This document shows, piece by piece, positions 1 through 9,228 of a DNA stretch of 64,000 nt. The notes under the pieces were generated by a model, which was not told the origin of the DNA, searched no databases, and saw only the letters and a list, made by a program, of their open reading frames with translations. Position numbers and translations under genes: made by a program. This stretch comes from Struthio camelus (taxonomy: Eukaryota > Chordata > Aves > Struthioniformes > Struthionidae), in NCBI RefSeq assembly GCF_040807025.1, contig NC_090953.1, forward strand, positions 26,706,997 to 26,770,996, given 5' to 3'. Within the stretch, counting starts at the first letter, position 1. Each line of letters opens with the position of its first letter.

Positions 1-385
1 GGCTTCTGACACTGTCTCCCATCACTTTCTCATAGGTAAACTCAGCAAGTGTGGATTGGATGAGTGGACAGTGAGGTGGCCTGAGGACCGGCTGGATGGC
101 CGAGCTCAGAGGGTTGTGGTCAGTGGCACAGAGGCCTGTAGCTCACGCTGTCCCGCAGGGGTCAGTCCTGGGTCCAGTCCTGTTCAACGTATTCATCGAT
201 GACCTGGACGAAGGCACAGAGTGCACCCGCAGCAAGTTTGCTGAGGATACTAAACTGTGGGGGAGTGGCTGACACACCAGAAGGCAGTGCTGCCGTTCTG
301 AGGGACCAGGACAGGCTGGAGAGCTGGGCGGAGAGGAACCTCCTGAAGTTCAACAAAGGCAAGGGCAGGGTCCTGCCATCAGGAA
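1..385 (+). mobile_element. CR1 LINE copy A, reverse transcriptase 3' part (cut by window start)
   Basis: Continuation of the CR1 copy seen whole at 13935-15889 and onward. Translated pieces include GLDEWTVRW, a VLGPVLFN-like stretch in another frame, and LESWAERNLLKFNKGK, all recognisable avian CR1 RT blocks. The catalytic FADD box reads FAED. CR1-like sequence stops at about 385, well before a normal CR1 3' end. Confidence 0.93.
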
Positions 386-527
386 GCTGTGGATTTAGCT
401 CCCTGAAGGGAAGGGAGAAACAGCTTTGTGCCCAGGACACCCACACTCTTGTGGGGGGACCTCTCTGTGGTCCACTGCCTGTGAACCACAGCAGTCTCTG
501 CCCCTCGGGGGCACTTTTGGAGGCCTG

Positions 528-583
528 GATGCTAAGAAAGCAAAGGAGAAGGTGGGAGAAGATGCTGAGAAAGCAAAGGAGAA
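528..583 (+). repeat. 23-bp direct repeat in purine-rich spacer
   Basis: Two near-identical 23-bp copies (528-550 and 561-583, one mismatch) ending in AAAGCAAAGGAGAA, between CR1 copy A and iMet. Units 3 and 5 read GAACACAGG just after it, and units 1, 2 and 4 read GAACGCAGG. I see no gene in the 386-727 spacer. Confidence 0.85.
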
Positions 584-727
584 CGCAGGAGGAGCACAGA
601 CAAGGGGCTGAGGAGTGGCACAGCCACCAACCAGCCCTGGCCAGAGACCTGGAGCGCAGCACTGCGGGGAGTGCTGGTGCACGTGCCCAAAGTGAGAGGC
701 CCCACCTCTCAGGGAGCGGGGTGGGGC

Positions 728-731
728 AAAA
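728..731 (-). terminator. Pol III T4 terminator of iMet, unit 1
   Basis: TTTT on the minus strand, 6 nt past the discriminator base of the iMet gene. Confidence 0.85.
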
Positions 732-737
732 GGGCCA

Positions 738-809
738 TAGCAGAGGATGGTTTCGATCCATCGACCTCTGGGTTATGGGCCCAGCACGCTTCCGCTGCGC
801 CACTCTGCT
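738..809 (-). tRNA. tRNA-iMet-CAT: initiator tRNA-Met (CAT), unit 1
   Basis: 72-nt gene for the initiator methionine tRNA, which eIF2 carries to the 40S subunit to start translation. The minus strand folds into a full cloverleaf: acceptor AGCAGAG pairs with CTCTGCT, and anticodon stem CTGGG/CCCAG holds loop CCCATAA with anticodon CAT. Initiator hallmarks are visible: an A1-U72 end pair, three consecutive G-C pairs in the anticodon stem, and a T-loop reading ATCGAAA instead of TTCGAAT. The A box (TGGCGCAGCGG) and B box (GGATCGAAACC) are intact. A T4 terminator lies 6 nt downstream. The sequence matches the vertebrate iMet gene as I remember it. Confidence 0.98.
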
Positions 810-2373
810 CCCCCCAGCAGCTTTGTGGGGAGATGGCAGGGCCCTCCCTGCCACTCCCAGGCACTGACCGTGCCAGCTCTTGGGCTCGGGGGGTTGCCAT
901 TCCTCCTGCCTGGGCCTGGTCCCACAGAGGAAAAAAGTCTCCCCCGGGAAGCCCCAAGGCCGTGGGCCCGGGCTGAAGCCGCCTTGGTTTGCCCTTATGA
1001 CACCATCTCCTGCCTGGCACAGACCCAGGGGAAAGCGGGGAGTTTGTGTTTGCCCAACTGAGCTGCCTCTGCAGGGGAGGACAGAAACCCCAGAGCCAGG
1101 GGGCAGCCTGCCTGCCTGCTTTGTGCTGGGAGCGCTTGCTTCCCAACGAGTGGATGAGTGTCTGATGCTCTCCTAGCCAGGAAAAGGCTCCCCTCCACCT
1201 GGAGTCACGTGCCTCTCCTGCACACAGTGCTTTCCTTGTGCAGGCTTGGTGAGCCCTGGGAGCCCCCGGTGGCTTTCTGCCCTGGAGAGGCAGGTTCCAC
1301 CTCTGCTGGTGACCTGCTGCTGACACACTTCCTCAGAGCCGCTGCCCAGGCCAAGCCTGAAGAGCTGCGCTAGAGTGACCCCTGAGCCCAATGGATGCTC
1401 TCTTGCTGCCATCCCAAGGACGTTTTGGGCACCTCCATTTCAGTCCGCAGCAAGGGAAGGAGGAAGCCCCAAACCAAGTCAACCCTGCTGGCCCCTTGCT
1501 GCCCCACATGACTGTGTTGTGGCAGGGCACCCTGCCAAGGGGGAAAGCCCCATCACCTGGAAGGACTCAGGGACTGGCTCTGTCTCTTGCAAACTGCCCT
1601 GTGCTCACCAAAGACAGCAGCTGCGGTGCTTTAGTGCAAACCAGTGCTGGAGGAAGTAGGAGCAGGGAGGGCAGAGGAAGGCAGGAGTTAAGTGATGTTA
1701 GGAAGGAACTGGTGCAGGCTAGAGCAATGATTCCCAGGTGCTTTCCTGGCAGTGCCCTCTTTCCCAGGGCCCTGGACTTCTCTGCCTTGACAAAGCTCTG
1801 CTTCAGATGTGCCTTCCAGGCCCACCTGCCGTGCAGGCGTGTCAGGGCTCCTTGGCCTTGCTGGTGAGCTGACTGGCAGCTGTGTCCAACGCGGTGTCCC
1901 CACAGCTGTGTTCAACACGGTGTCCAGGCTCTCTGGCCTGGGGCCCAGAGGTGCGCCCCCTCCCCACGGAGCCCATAGTCTTCCTGGGTGGGAAGGAAAC
2001 CCAGGCCTCCTGCATGTGCAGGAACCAGAGGAGCGCAGAGCTGGGCACTGCTTCCTCTCAGGCTGATGCAAGGGGAAGGAAAAATATCACTGTGGATGCC
2101 TGTTCCTGCATAGCAGCAGGGAAATACGACTGTAAGGAGTATAATTACCCCAGAATGTCTTTGTCCAGGATTTCCCCAGCTCTGCTTCCTCCCCAGGGCT
2201 GGGCATCTGGTGGTACCTTCTGTCCAGTCCGCCTCACTCCACAGCAGGCACTGGGAGGTAAGTGAGACACTTCCCCTGGAGTCCCAGGTGTGGTGCCTCT
2301 GTTGGGGTGTATTGCAGCCCTCATGTTCCTGATTGCTGTCCATGTCTGAATGTGCTCGTCTGTGGGTCTGTGC
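810..2373. other. unassigned GC-rich spacer between iMet and psi-Ser
   Basis: I recognise no gene or known element. Reading frames are open on both strands because stops are rare in GC-rich DNA, and none shows a familiar domain. It contains a near-repeat of GTGTCCAACGCGGTGTCC-like text near 1885-1925. A variable C-run (10 C in unit 1, 11 in units 2-4) lies just beyond it, near 2415. The spacer recurs in units 2-4 at +15509, +31019 and +46529. Confidence 0.6.
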
Positions 2374-2650
2374 GTGCCCAGCTGTGGTGTGTCCAAAGAG
2401 TGCAAAGGAGAACTCCCCCCCCCCATCCCCCTAGTGCAGCCTGGCCCTGGAACTCGCAGCAGGCCGGACGACATTGCACAGGGCACGTGATCACTGCTGC
2501 TGAGAGGTTTGGGGCAGGAAGCTGTGGCCGAGTGGGGAAGGCGATGGATGTGAAACGCATGGGGGTTTCCCTGCGCAGGTTCGAATCCTGCCAACTATGG
2601 GGCACCTGTCCCCTTTTGGGCTGCCTGGAGTGACCAGGCTCCAGCCCTGG
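2374..2650 (+). repeat. Ser-tRNA duplication block, arm 1 (holds psi-Ser)
   Basis: About 280 bp that align with 9093-9358 in inverted orientation, including DNA on both sides of the tRNA. Shared landmarks are TTTGGGGCAGG before the gene and CTTTTGGGCTGCCTGG after it. Divergence is much larger than between units, so the duplication is older than the array. The same arm lies near 17883-18160, 33393-33670 and 48903-49180. Confidence 0.85.
2518..2599 (+). pseudogene. tRNA-Ser-like pseudogene, unit 1
   Basis: 82-nt relative of the tRNA-Ser-AGA gene at 9147-9228, on the opposite strand. The variable-arm and T-arm regions are largely kept. The acceptor stem (GAAGCTG against CAACTAT) has two mismatches, and the anticodon stem no longer pairs at its inner end. 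The triplet at the anticodon position is TGA rather than AGA. The A box (TGGCCGAGTGG) and B box (GGTTCGAATCC) are intact and a TTTT lies at 2614-2617, so it could still be transcribed by Pol III even if it cannot work in translation. Flanks of about 130 bp or more on each side match the flanks of the Ser-AGA gene in inverted orientation. Unit 1 alone has T rather than C just before the GTGAAA motif. Confidence 0.85.
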
Positions 2651-3099
2651 ACAAAGCCTCACAGCCACAGTCCCTCCAGCTGAACAGCGTGCCCGGTGAA
2701 CCCTCCATCCCTCTAGTCACCCTCAGCTTCCCCCCAGAGTCGCCAGGGCGCGTGCAAACCCCCTCTCTCCTTTCCCAGCCACACAGGCTCACACCTTTCC
2801 TGACAGAGACATGCTCTCCTCTGGGGACGGATGGATTTTCTTCTCAGGGGCATGTTTTTCCCACGGGGCCAGAGCTGAGATGCACGTGCTTCTGTGATGG
2901 GAAGGGAGGCGTCCTATGTGGAAACTTCTGCAAGTTTTTGCAGCATCAGGAGAAGAGGCAGGGGCAGGGCAATGCTGCTTCCTATTCTTTTTCCTTCTGC
3001 TGCATCTTTCTCCCCTCTCAGACTCCCGGGATAGTCTTGAAAGCTCAGCGAGGGTCAGAGAGTGCCTGGGACGAGCAGGAGGCGGGCATAGGTCTGCAT

Positions 3100-3171
3100 G
3101 CGTTGGTGGTATAGTGGTGAGCATAGCTGCCTTCCAAGCAGTTGACCCGGGTTCGATTCCCGGCCAACGCA
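3100..3171 (+). tRNA. tRNA-Gly-TCC: tRNA-Gly (TCC), unit 1
   Basis: 72-nt glycine tRNA gene; the TCC anticodon reads GGA and GGG codons. Acceptor GCGTTGG pairs with CCAACGC, discriminator A. The anticodon loop is CTTCCAA on stem GCTGC/GCAGT. The A box (TGGTATAGTGG) and B box (GGTTCGATTCC) are intact, and TTTT lies at 3179-3182. It matches the vertebrate tRNA-Gly-TCC sequence as I remember it. A decayed direct duplicate lies at 9813-9885. Confidence 0.98.
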
Positions 3172-3178
3172 CGCACGC

Positions 3179-3182
3179 TTTT
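3179..3182 (+). terminator. Pol III T4 terminator of tRNA-Gly, unit 1
   Basis: TTTT 7 nt past the discriminator base. Confidence 0.85.
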
Positions 3183-3295
3183 CTTCTCCCAGGCGCCTGC
3201 AGAGGCCCTTCCACCTCCTGCCAGAAAAGAGCCCAGGCAGGGCTGCATGCACAGGCAGGGTGAGGCACCTTGACCTTCTCTGTGGCCTTTTGCTG

Positions 3296-3530
3296 TGCTC
3301 ACTCCAGTGTGGCCTTGTCTCTCTCGTACCGGGAAGCCCAGAAATGGACACAGCACTCCAGATGTGCTCTCACCAGTGCTGAGCAGAGGGGAAGGATCAC
3401 ACCTCCCTCAGCCTGCTGGCAACGCTCTTCCTAACGCAGCCCAGGATGCTGCCAGCCGCCTTTGCTGCAAGGGCTCGTTGCTGCCTCAAGTGCTGAAGGC
3501 CTTCCGGGACACAACAGCTCTGCTCTGAAA
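3296..3530 (-). mobile_element. CR1 LINE 3' fragment C, unit 1
   Basis: Minus-strand CR1 piece. The minus translation ends in [14 protein letters not shown], the conserved C-terminal CR1 ORF2 block, followed on the DNA by the reverse complement of the usual SALVRPHLEYCVQFW region. It is short, truncated at both ends and degraded. Confidence 0.85.
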
Positions 3531-4007
3531 TAAGTGCCCGTGAGATACCAAGCTCCTGGGGAGCTGACAGAGCCCCTAACTGCTGGAACCAGAAACATGA
3601 CGGCACCAGTGGAGTCCCTGCAAGGGCACCTGGCATGCAGATGCCCAGGGGCTCCTGCAGAGGGAGGAAGGACACTTTGAAGAGCCCTGTTCACTTGCTG
3701 CCAGGTGGGGACTGGCCCGAGAAGGAAGGCAGAGGCAACAGCCCTGAGTCCGCAGAAGAGCTCCACCTACTGCAAAGATGGTGTAACTCGAGCAGCAGTC
3801 CCTGCTGGGAGATGTGGGTGGTACAGCTTTGGGAAGAGTAATGCATGAACTGGGGGACTGAACAGTGACACGGGATGTGGCTTGGTGTTTGGCTGCATGC
3901 TTGTAAGTACGAGGCCTTGGTTTGCTCCTGAGCAGCCCCGGTGCTTCTTGCCTCCAGTGCCTCCTGTAAGTAACCACCTGTCTTAGCAAAAAGAGACAAG
4001 GCCCGGA

Positions 4008-4765
4008 ATGTCGGCTCGGCAGGCTGGAGAAATGGGCAGACAGGAGCCGCAGGAAGTTCAGCAAGGCAAAGTGCAACGCCCTGCACCCGGCGAGGAATAA
4101 CCCCAGGCACCCGGGGAGGAATAACCCCAGGCGCCAGTACATGGTGGGGGCCGACCTGCTGGAAAGCAGCTTTGCAGAAAAGACCTGGGGGTCCTGGCAC
4201 CCTACAAGCTGACCACAAGCCAGCAACGTGCCTTTGTGGCAAAGGCGGCCCACGGTAGGCTGGGCTGCGTGAGGAAGAGTGTTGCCACCAGGTCAAGGGA
4301 AGTGGTGCTTTCCCCTCTACTCAGCGCTCCAGAGGCCACATCTGGAGCGCGGTCTCCAGTTCTGGGCTCCGCAGTGGAAGAAAGAGAGGGCCCTACCGGC
4401 ACGAGTCCAGCAAAGAGGCACAAGGATGATTAGGGGCCTGGAGAACCTCTCATATGAGGAGAGGCTGAGAGAGTCGGGACTGTTGAGCCCGGAGAAGAGA
4501 AGGCTCACGGGGCATCTTACCAGTGCGTATAACTATCCAACGGGAGGGTCGAACGAAGACAGACCAAGGGAGTGGTGCCCCTCTTCTCGGTGGTGCCCAC
4601 TGACAGGGCAAGAGTCATCGCACACAAACTGAACACGGGAAATTCAGCTTGAACGTGAGAAAATGCTTCTTTAGCGTGAGGCTGGCTGAACATTGGAACA
4701 GGTGGCCCAGAGAGGTTGTGGATTCTCCATCCTTGGTTTTCCCTCCTCAGGTTCTGGCAGAGAGA
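4008..4765 (+). mobile_element. CR1 LINE 3' fragment B, unit 1
   Basis: Plus-strand 3' end of a second, different CR1 copy. In order: [79 protein letters not shown], then a frame-shifted HKLNTGNSA- and HWNR-like tail. This is the normal C-terminal part of avian CR1 ORF2. A 24-bp-period duplication (GAGGAATAACCCCAGGC at 4092 and 4116) lies in it. Its start overlaps in domain content with the end of copy A but differs in sequence, so the two are separate insertions. Confidence 0.92.
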
Positions 4766-6754
4766 GGTAAGCTCAGGACAGGGGGGAATGCTTTCCTGTG
4801 CAGAGCGGGTGGCTAACGGAGGCTGGCGGAGAAAGAAACACCACCACGAGTCTCCAGCTATGCTGCACAACATCTTTAATGAGCAGGAAGGAAAAAAGGA
4901 AAAAAAGCAGCACAGAGACCAAGACACATGTTTCCTGGGTTGAGTGAGGCACAGAGAATTGCCCGTTTCCCCAGGACAAGCGGCATGCAAAGCGTTTGCC
5001 TTTTCCCATTCCAGCTCTACCTTGTGGCAATCACATCCTACCTACAGCAATTCCTAACCCCCAAACCGTCCTGCCGTCAGCAGGAGACTCAGCAGAGCGG
5101 ACGAGCACGAGCTCTTTCTCGAGGAGCTCAGAGTGCAGCAGAGCCAGAGGCAGCATGGCGAGGCCTGGCTCTGTGAGGTGGAGCTGGGAACTCAGTGCGC
5201 TCAGGCCTCCAGCCCTTTCAAGACCCCCACCAGATCAGCCTTTCTTTTCTTTCCTCATCTTTCTCTGTGCCCTCCAAATCCAGTTCTAGCTGCATGTCCC
5301 CGAGGGGCCTGCGGCTGGTTTTCTTAAAATGCACAACAAGCGTTACATCTCACCTTAAGGCTGGATTTGAGGGCCTGGCAGCAAAGATTTGCTTAGCCCA
5401 CTGCTTATTGCCCCAGGTCCGGGTGCAGTTCTGGGTGAAGCAGCAAGGATGGAAACTGATCAGATTGTCACAGCAGAAAAAGATTGGGCTGAACAGAAGT
5501 CGCAGCAATCACCTCTTAACAACACACTGCGCGCATACAAGCTCCCACGCCCTCCGAGTAACACAGCACAGGGACGCTGACCCACTTTTGGAATACGACC
5601 CATTACGGTGGGTTTCAAGCACCGGTGGACAGGCTGGTCGTACCAGATTGCCAAAACAAACAGTTCAAGCTGCGTTCAAGGTGGCAGAGGATGCACTTGG
5701 CTATTTGGTTAGGGACGATCCGCTGGAGGCGCAGATTCTTGTGTGCAGGCATCCCTGCAGCTGAACACAGATCTCCCCCTTCTGCCTGAAAGAACCCTCG
5801 CCTTCCCAACTGCGCACAACTACCCCCTTGAAACGGGAAAGAGGTAAAGTCCCTAAACATTTCCATTCACCTGCCAAGCTGAGGCAGCCCGCGTATCAAA
5901 GTTGTGTCACCACCATGACAGCAATCCAGCCCACAGGAAGAGGAGAAGTGGGGTGTGGCTGACCTCGTTCCCCAGGGAAACTTGGGGAACATTCCCAGTA
6001 TTCAGAGTTGAGGACATTGCTGGCGCTAGTCAGGCCACACCAGAGCCAGATTCCACTGCCTAGGGCCCAGGGAACGATAGCAGGTTCTGGACGAGGAAGA
6101 GGAGGGCAGAGAGCAAGGCAGGTCCCTGCAAGGGAGGAAGGGCAGACAGTCACTCCTGGGGATCTCCATGGGTATGTCCTTAGAGAACTTGACGGGGGCT
6201 TCATGCTTTGCCAGCCCGGGGCTCTGACTGGGGAGTGCAGAACCGAGGCGTGGGACAGTGACCAAAGAGGTTCCTGTGCCCTTCCCTGAAAGGGACTCCA
6301 CACCCAAATTGACCCGTTTTCCTTAGCAAGTTCATCCCAGGGCCAAAAGCCTGGATGGCCTGCTTTTTTAGGAGTGGGTCAGAGCAGTGAGGCAAAAGCT
6401 CACAGATGTTTTTCCTGGGCCGTGGATGGAGTGGCCCACTCAAGGCATTTTAATTCCAAATAGGCTTTGACTCAGCCTCCCGGAACACATGGGAGCCCTC
6501 GTAACGTGGAAGAGCGGGGAAAACCCCCAAACTCCAGGGAAACGTGCGTCGGTGTGCTGCTGACTTGGGTGGAGACGGTGTCCTGGCTTCAGGCGTGCCA
6601 GCGATACCAGGGTTTTTGGCCTCGCTCCTCCACAACTGCCTCCTTCCTGAGGGACGTTTCCTGAAACAACTGGTGCCACTATGCAATCTCCTGCTCCTGC
6701 CTTTAAAGCTGTTGCCTTTCTGCTGCTGGTCCAGGGCCTGCGTGACTCAGTGCA
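4766..6754. other. unassigned spacer with a minus-strand polyadenylation-like signal
   Basis: No recognisable coding region. On the minus strand, ATTAAA (4875-4880) follows a T-rich tract and is followed by TGTTGTGCAGCAT, an arrangement like the 3' end of a Pol II transcript coming from the right. I could not identify any exon upstream of it on that strand. Units 1 and 4 share a set of variants here (about 5278-5510) that differ from units 2 and 3. The signal recurs at 20385, 35895 and 51405. Confidence 0.4.
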
Positions 6755-7595
6755 GCCCAAACTGTTTCAGGTTGCAAGGGATCTCTGGCGGCCCTCTGGG
6801 CCAACGCCCCGTTCCAATCAGGCCAAACTTCCCAGCGACATCAGGAGGCTCAGGGCCTTGTCCGGCCAGCTTCTGAACGCTGCAATGAAGGGAGACGCCA
6901 CTCTCCCATGGGCAGCCTCTTCCAGGGCTGTGCCGTGCTCCCTGTGACTTGTTCTTCCAAAGAGACAGTTGACATCTCCCTGGTTGCACCTGGAACTGTG
7001 CCCCTTGCTGTTTTGCTGTGCACCTCTGAGGAGAGCTTGGCTCTGCCTTTTCCATAACCCGCTGTAGCTGGTGGGAGACGGCAGTGTGATCCCCTCCTCC
7101 CCTCCTTGCCTTCTCCCCTCCAGGCGCCACAAAAACAATGCCTTCAACCTTCCTCATATGGCCTGTGCTGCAGGCCTGACCCTCAGCCTCTTCCTCTGCC
7201 ACTAGCTCTCTCCAGGTTGTTGCCATTGCACTTGTCCTGAGGGAACAGAACCCAGTCTGGCCTGCTGTACAAACCTGCTGAAAGGCCCCTCTGTCCCACT
7301 GTCCAGGTCGCCCATAAAAAGCCTAAAGCTTTTTGGCATCTGGACTGATCCCTGAGGGAGGCCACTAGGAAGCAGTCGCCAGATGGCCCTTTTTCCCACT
7401 GAGTAAAGGCCTTTGAGCCCAACGGTCCACCCCATTTTCCCCTCACATTAGCGTCGTCAGGCTCCAGGCTGTAACTCACCGGTCTGGCTCGAAGGATGCT
7501 GTGAGAGACAAGGCCTTGACAAAGGCCTTGCTAGGCTCAAGGTGAACAGCGGTAGCAACAGCATTTGCAGCGGTAAAAGCTCTTCTTTATGTCCT
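6755..7595 (-). mobile_element. CR1 LINE 3' fragment D, unit 1
   Basis: Degraded minus-strand CR1 piece of about 840 bp. On the plus strand it opens with the familiar reversed CR1 tail (GGTTGCAAGGGATCTCTGG, then CCATGGGCAGCCTCTTCCAG). It continues through a CCTCATATGGCCTGTGCTGC block and ends in reversed RT sequence (ACTGATCCCTGAGGGAGGCC, ATGCTGTGAGAGACAAGG). I see no intact frame, and it is older-looking than copy A. Confidence 0.85.
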
Positions 7596-8407
7596 TGATG
7601 TGCCCTGCCAGTTCCAACGCAGGCCAAGCTTTGCCTTTCCTACCACCATTGCGGTATGCCTGGACAGTGAGGCTCTATTTGTGCTTTCTCACCTGTCCCT
7701 GTTTTCACCTCCTGTGCTAAGCAGTCATCCCTGACTCCCTCCACAAGCCCCCAGGGGTTACCTGAGTCCCAGCATGTTGCCCTCGTGGCAGAGGCTGGGG
7801 AGCTGGACTTCCCCATGAGGAAAGGGAGTCTGTGACCTGGAAACCTCCTTGGGCTGCTACAGAAGATTTTGTCCACTTCTCATCATGAGCGGGTTGTCTC
7901 TACCACAGCGTCACTTCCCGCTGCACTGAGGAGGAGGGGGACAAGGGCTCACAGGGCAGACATGCAGGAGGGTCAGAGGCCTTGAGCCAGCGATGGCTGG
8001 GAGAACAGGGCCCAGCCTGCATTTGCTACAGGGGCTCGCAGGGCCGGCCAGGAATATGGCAAAGCTACAGCAAAGCCAGGAACTGTGGAGCCTGTTTGGA
8101 GACTGTGGGACGGGGCCTGGTTGCCAAGGGCCCTGCCCTTGCCTGGGCTGTGCTTGCTCGCAGCTCCCAGCAGGGAAGCCGTGGCTTGCGTGCAGGCTGA
8201 GGTGGTAGAGCCTGTTGGTGAGGGCGAAGGAAGAGGTAGCTGGTGTGTGGGCCAGCTGTTTGTGGCTGTGGCTGCTGGCTGCCTGTCCCATGCACACGCC
8301 AGAGCGGGGAGCAGCCAGGAAGAGGAGGCAAAAAGCAAAAGCAAGAGGGACAAGGCTGGGCGTGCAGACGTGAGCATGGGGAGTCCAGCAGTGGTGTGCA
8401 TGATGCA
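7596..8407. other. unassigned spacer before tRNA-Cys
   Basis: I see nothing recognisable. It becomes purine-rich (GCAAAAAGCAAAAGCAAGAGG near 8327) just before the Cys gene. It recurs unchanged in the other units apart from rare substitutions. Confidence 0.5.
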
Positions 8408-8479
8408 GGGGGTGTAGCTCAGTGGGAGAGCATTTGACTGCAGATCAAGAGGTCCCTGGTTCAACTCCAGGTGCCCCCT
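8408..8479 (+). tRNA. tRNA-Cys-GCA: tRNA-Cys (GCA), unit 1
   Basis: 72-nt cysteine tRNA gene; anticodon GCA reads TGC and TGT. Acceptor GGGGGTG pairs with TGCCCCC, the seventh pair being G-U, discriminator T. The anticodon loop is CTGCAGA on stem TTTGA/TCAAG; the T stem is CCTGG/CCAGG. The A-box region is TAGCTCAGTGG and the B box GGTTCAACTCC, close to the common vertebrate Cys genes with a few compatible changes. TTTT lies at 8490-8493. I found no decayed duplicate of this gene inside the unit. Confidence 0.97.
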
Positions 8480-8489
8480 CCACTGCTGC

Positions 8490-8493
8490 TTTT
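8490..8493 (+). terminator. Pol III T4 terminator of tRNA-Cys, unit 1
   Basis: TTTT 10 nt past the discriminator base. Confidence 0.85.
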
Positions 8494-9092
8494 CTTCCTG
8501 GAGCTTCTCCTGTGCCTTGGCGGCCTGCTTCCCCATCCCTCAGTGGGAAGGCTGTGAGGGACAGACAGCCCAGCATGGACCTGTCTCGGCTTCTCGTTCT
8601 CTGGGCTCTCGCCTCATGACACCCTTGGGGTTTCCCCTTTCCTTAAGGTGCTGCACCTCCCAGGGAGGGCAAGAGCAGCCCCTCTTCCTTCCCAGGGGCT
8701 GTGCTGCCACTGCTCTGTCGGGAGCTGGAGGGCATGAGCTGAGAGAAACCCACCGGGAAACCTCCTGCCCTTGTCTAGCACACAGGTCAGGGTCTGTGAC
8801 ACAAGAGGGAAGGTCTCCCAACGTCACCAGTTAACGCTGAGTCTGGCTTCCACCGGCTTTTTTCCCATAAAGTGGAGCTTAAAGGCTAAACAGGCTAAAC
8901 GCACCCTTTGTCATCTCATCCTTTCGCACCTGGGAAAGGTGTGTTGTGCCTGCCAGGACTGCAGGAAGTTGGGGGGGGGGGGAGGAGCGAGCAGAGCCGT
9001 AGAGGGAGGGTGGGTGTTTTGCTGTGTGACCGGGCTTGACATGCTGCTGTGCTGCTGTGCAGCTGCGCAGCTGGAGGGACCCTCCGTACCCG
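8494..9092. other. spacer between tRNA-Cys and Ser block, with variable G-run
   Basis: No gene seen. A poly-G run after CAGGAAGTT has 12 G in unit 1, 11 in units 2 and 3, and 14 in unit 4. It is the most length-variable site in the array and a possible assembly or sequencing soft spot. A CTGCTGTGCTGCTGTGCAGC cluster lies near 9042. Confidence 0.6.
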
Positions 9093-9129
9093 CAGGGCTG
9101 GTCTGGAGCGTGGCCTTTCCAGGCAGCCC

Positions 9130-9133
9130 AAAA
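9130..9133 (-). terminator. Pol III T4 terminator of tRNA-Ser, unit 1
   Basis: Minus-strand TTTT 13 nt past the discriminator base. Confidence 0.8.
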
Positions 9134-9146
9134 GGAGATGGCACCC

Positions 9147-9228
9147 CGTAGTTGGCAGGATTCGAACCTGCGCGGGGAAACCCCAATGGATTTCTAGTCC
9201 ATCGCCTTCACCACTCAGCCACAACTAC
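9147..9228 (-). tRNA. tRNA-Ser-AGA: tRNA-Ser (AGA), unit 1
   Basis: 82-nt serine tRNA gene with a long variable arm. The AGA anticodon, read as IGA after editing, covers TCT, TCC and TCA. Acceptor GTAGTTG pairs with CAACTAC, discriminator G. The anticodon loop is CTAGAAA on stem ATGGA/TCCAT. The B box is GGTTCGAATCC. In units 1 and 2 the D stem reads GCT where the usual sequence is GCC, making a U-G pair; the A box (TGGCTGAGTGG) still fits the consensus. TTTT lies at 9130-9133 on the minus strand. Its flanks are the inverted counterpart of the psi-Ser flanks at 2374-2650. Confidence 0.97.

Larger units (their letters stand above)
3074..3219 (+). repeat. Gly-tRNA duplication block, copy 1 (intact gene)
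   Basis: About 145 bp aligning in direct orientation with 9787-9933. The downstream stretch CCTGCAGAGGCCCTTCCACC is the same in both. The equivalent blocks in units 2-4 start near 18584, 34094 and 49604. Confidence 0.85.
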
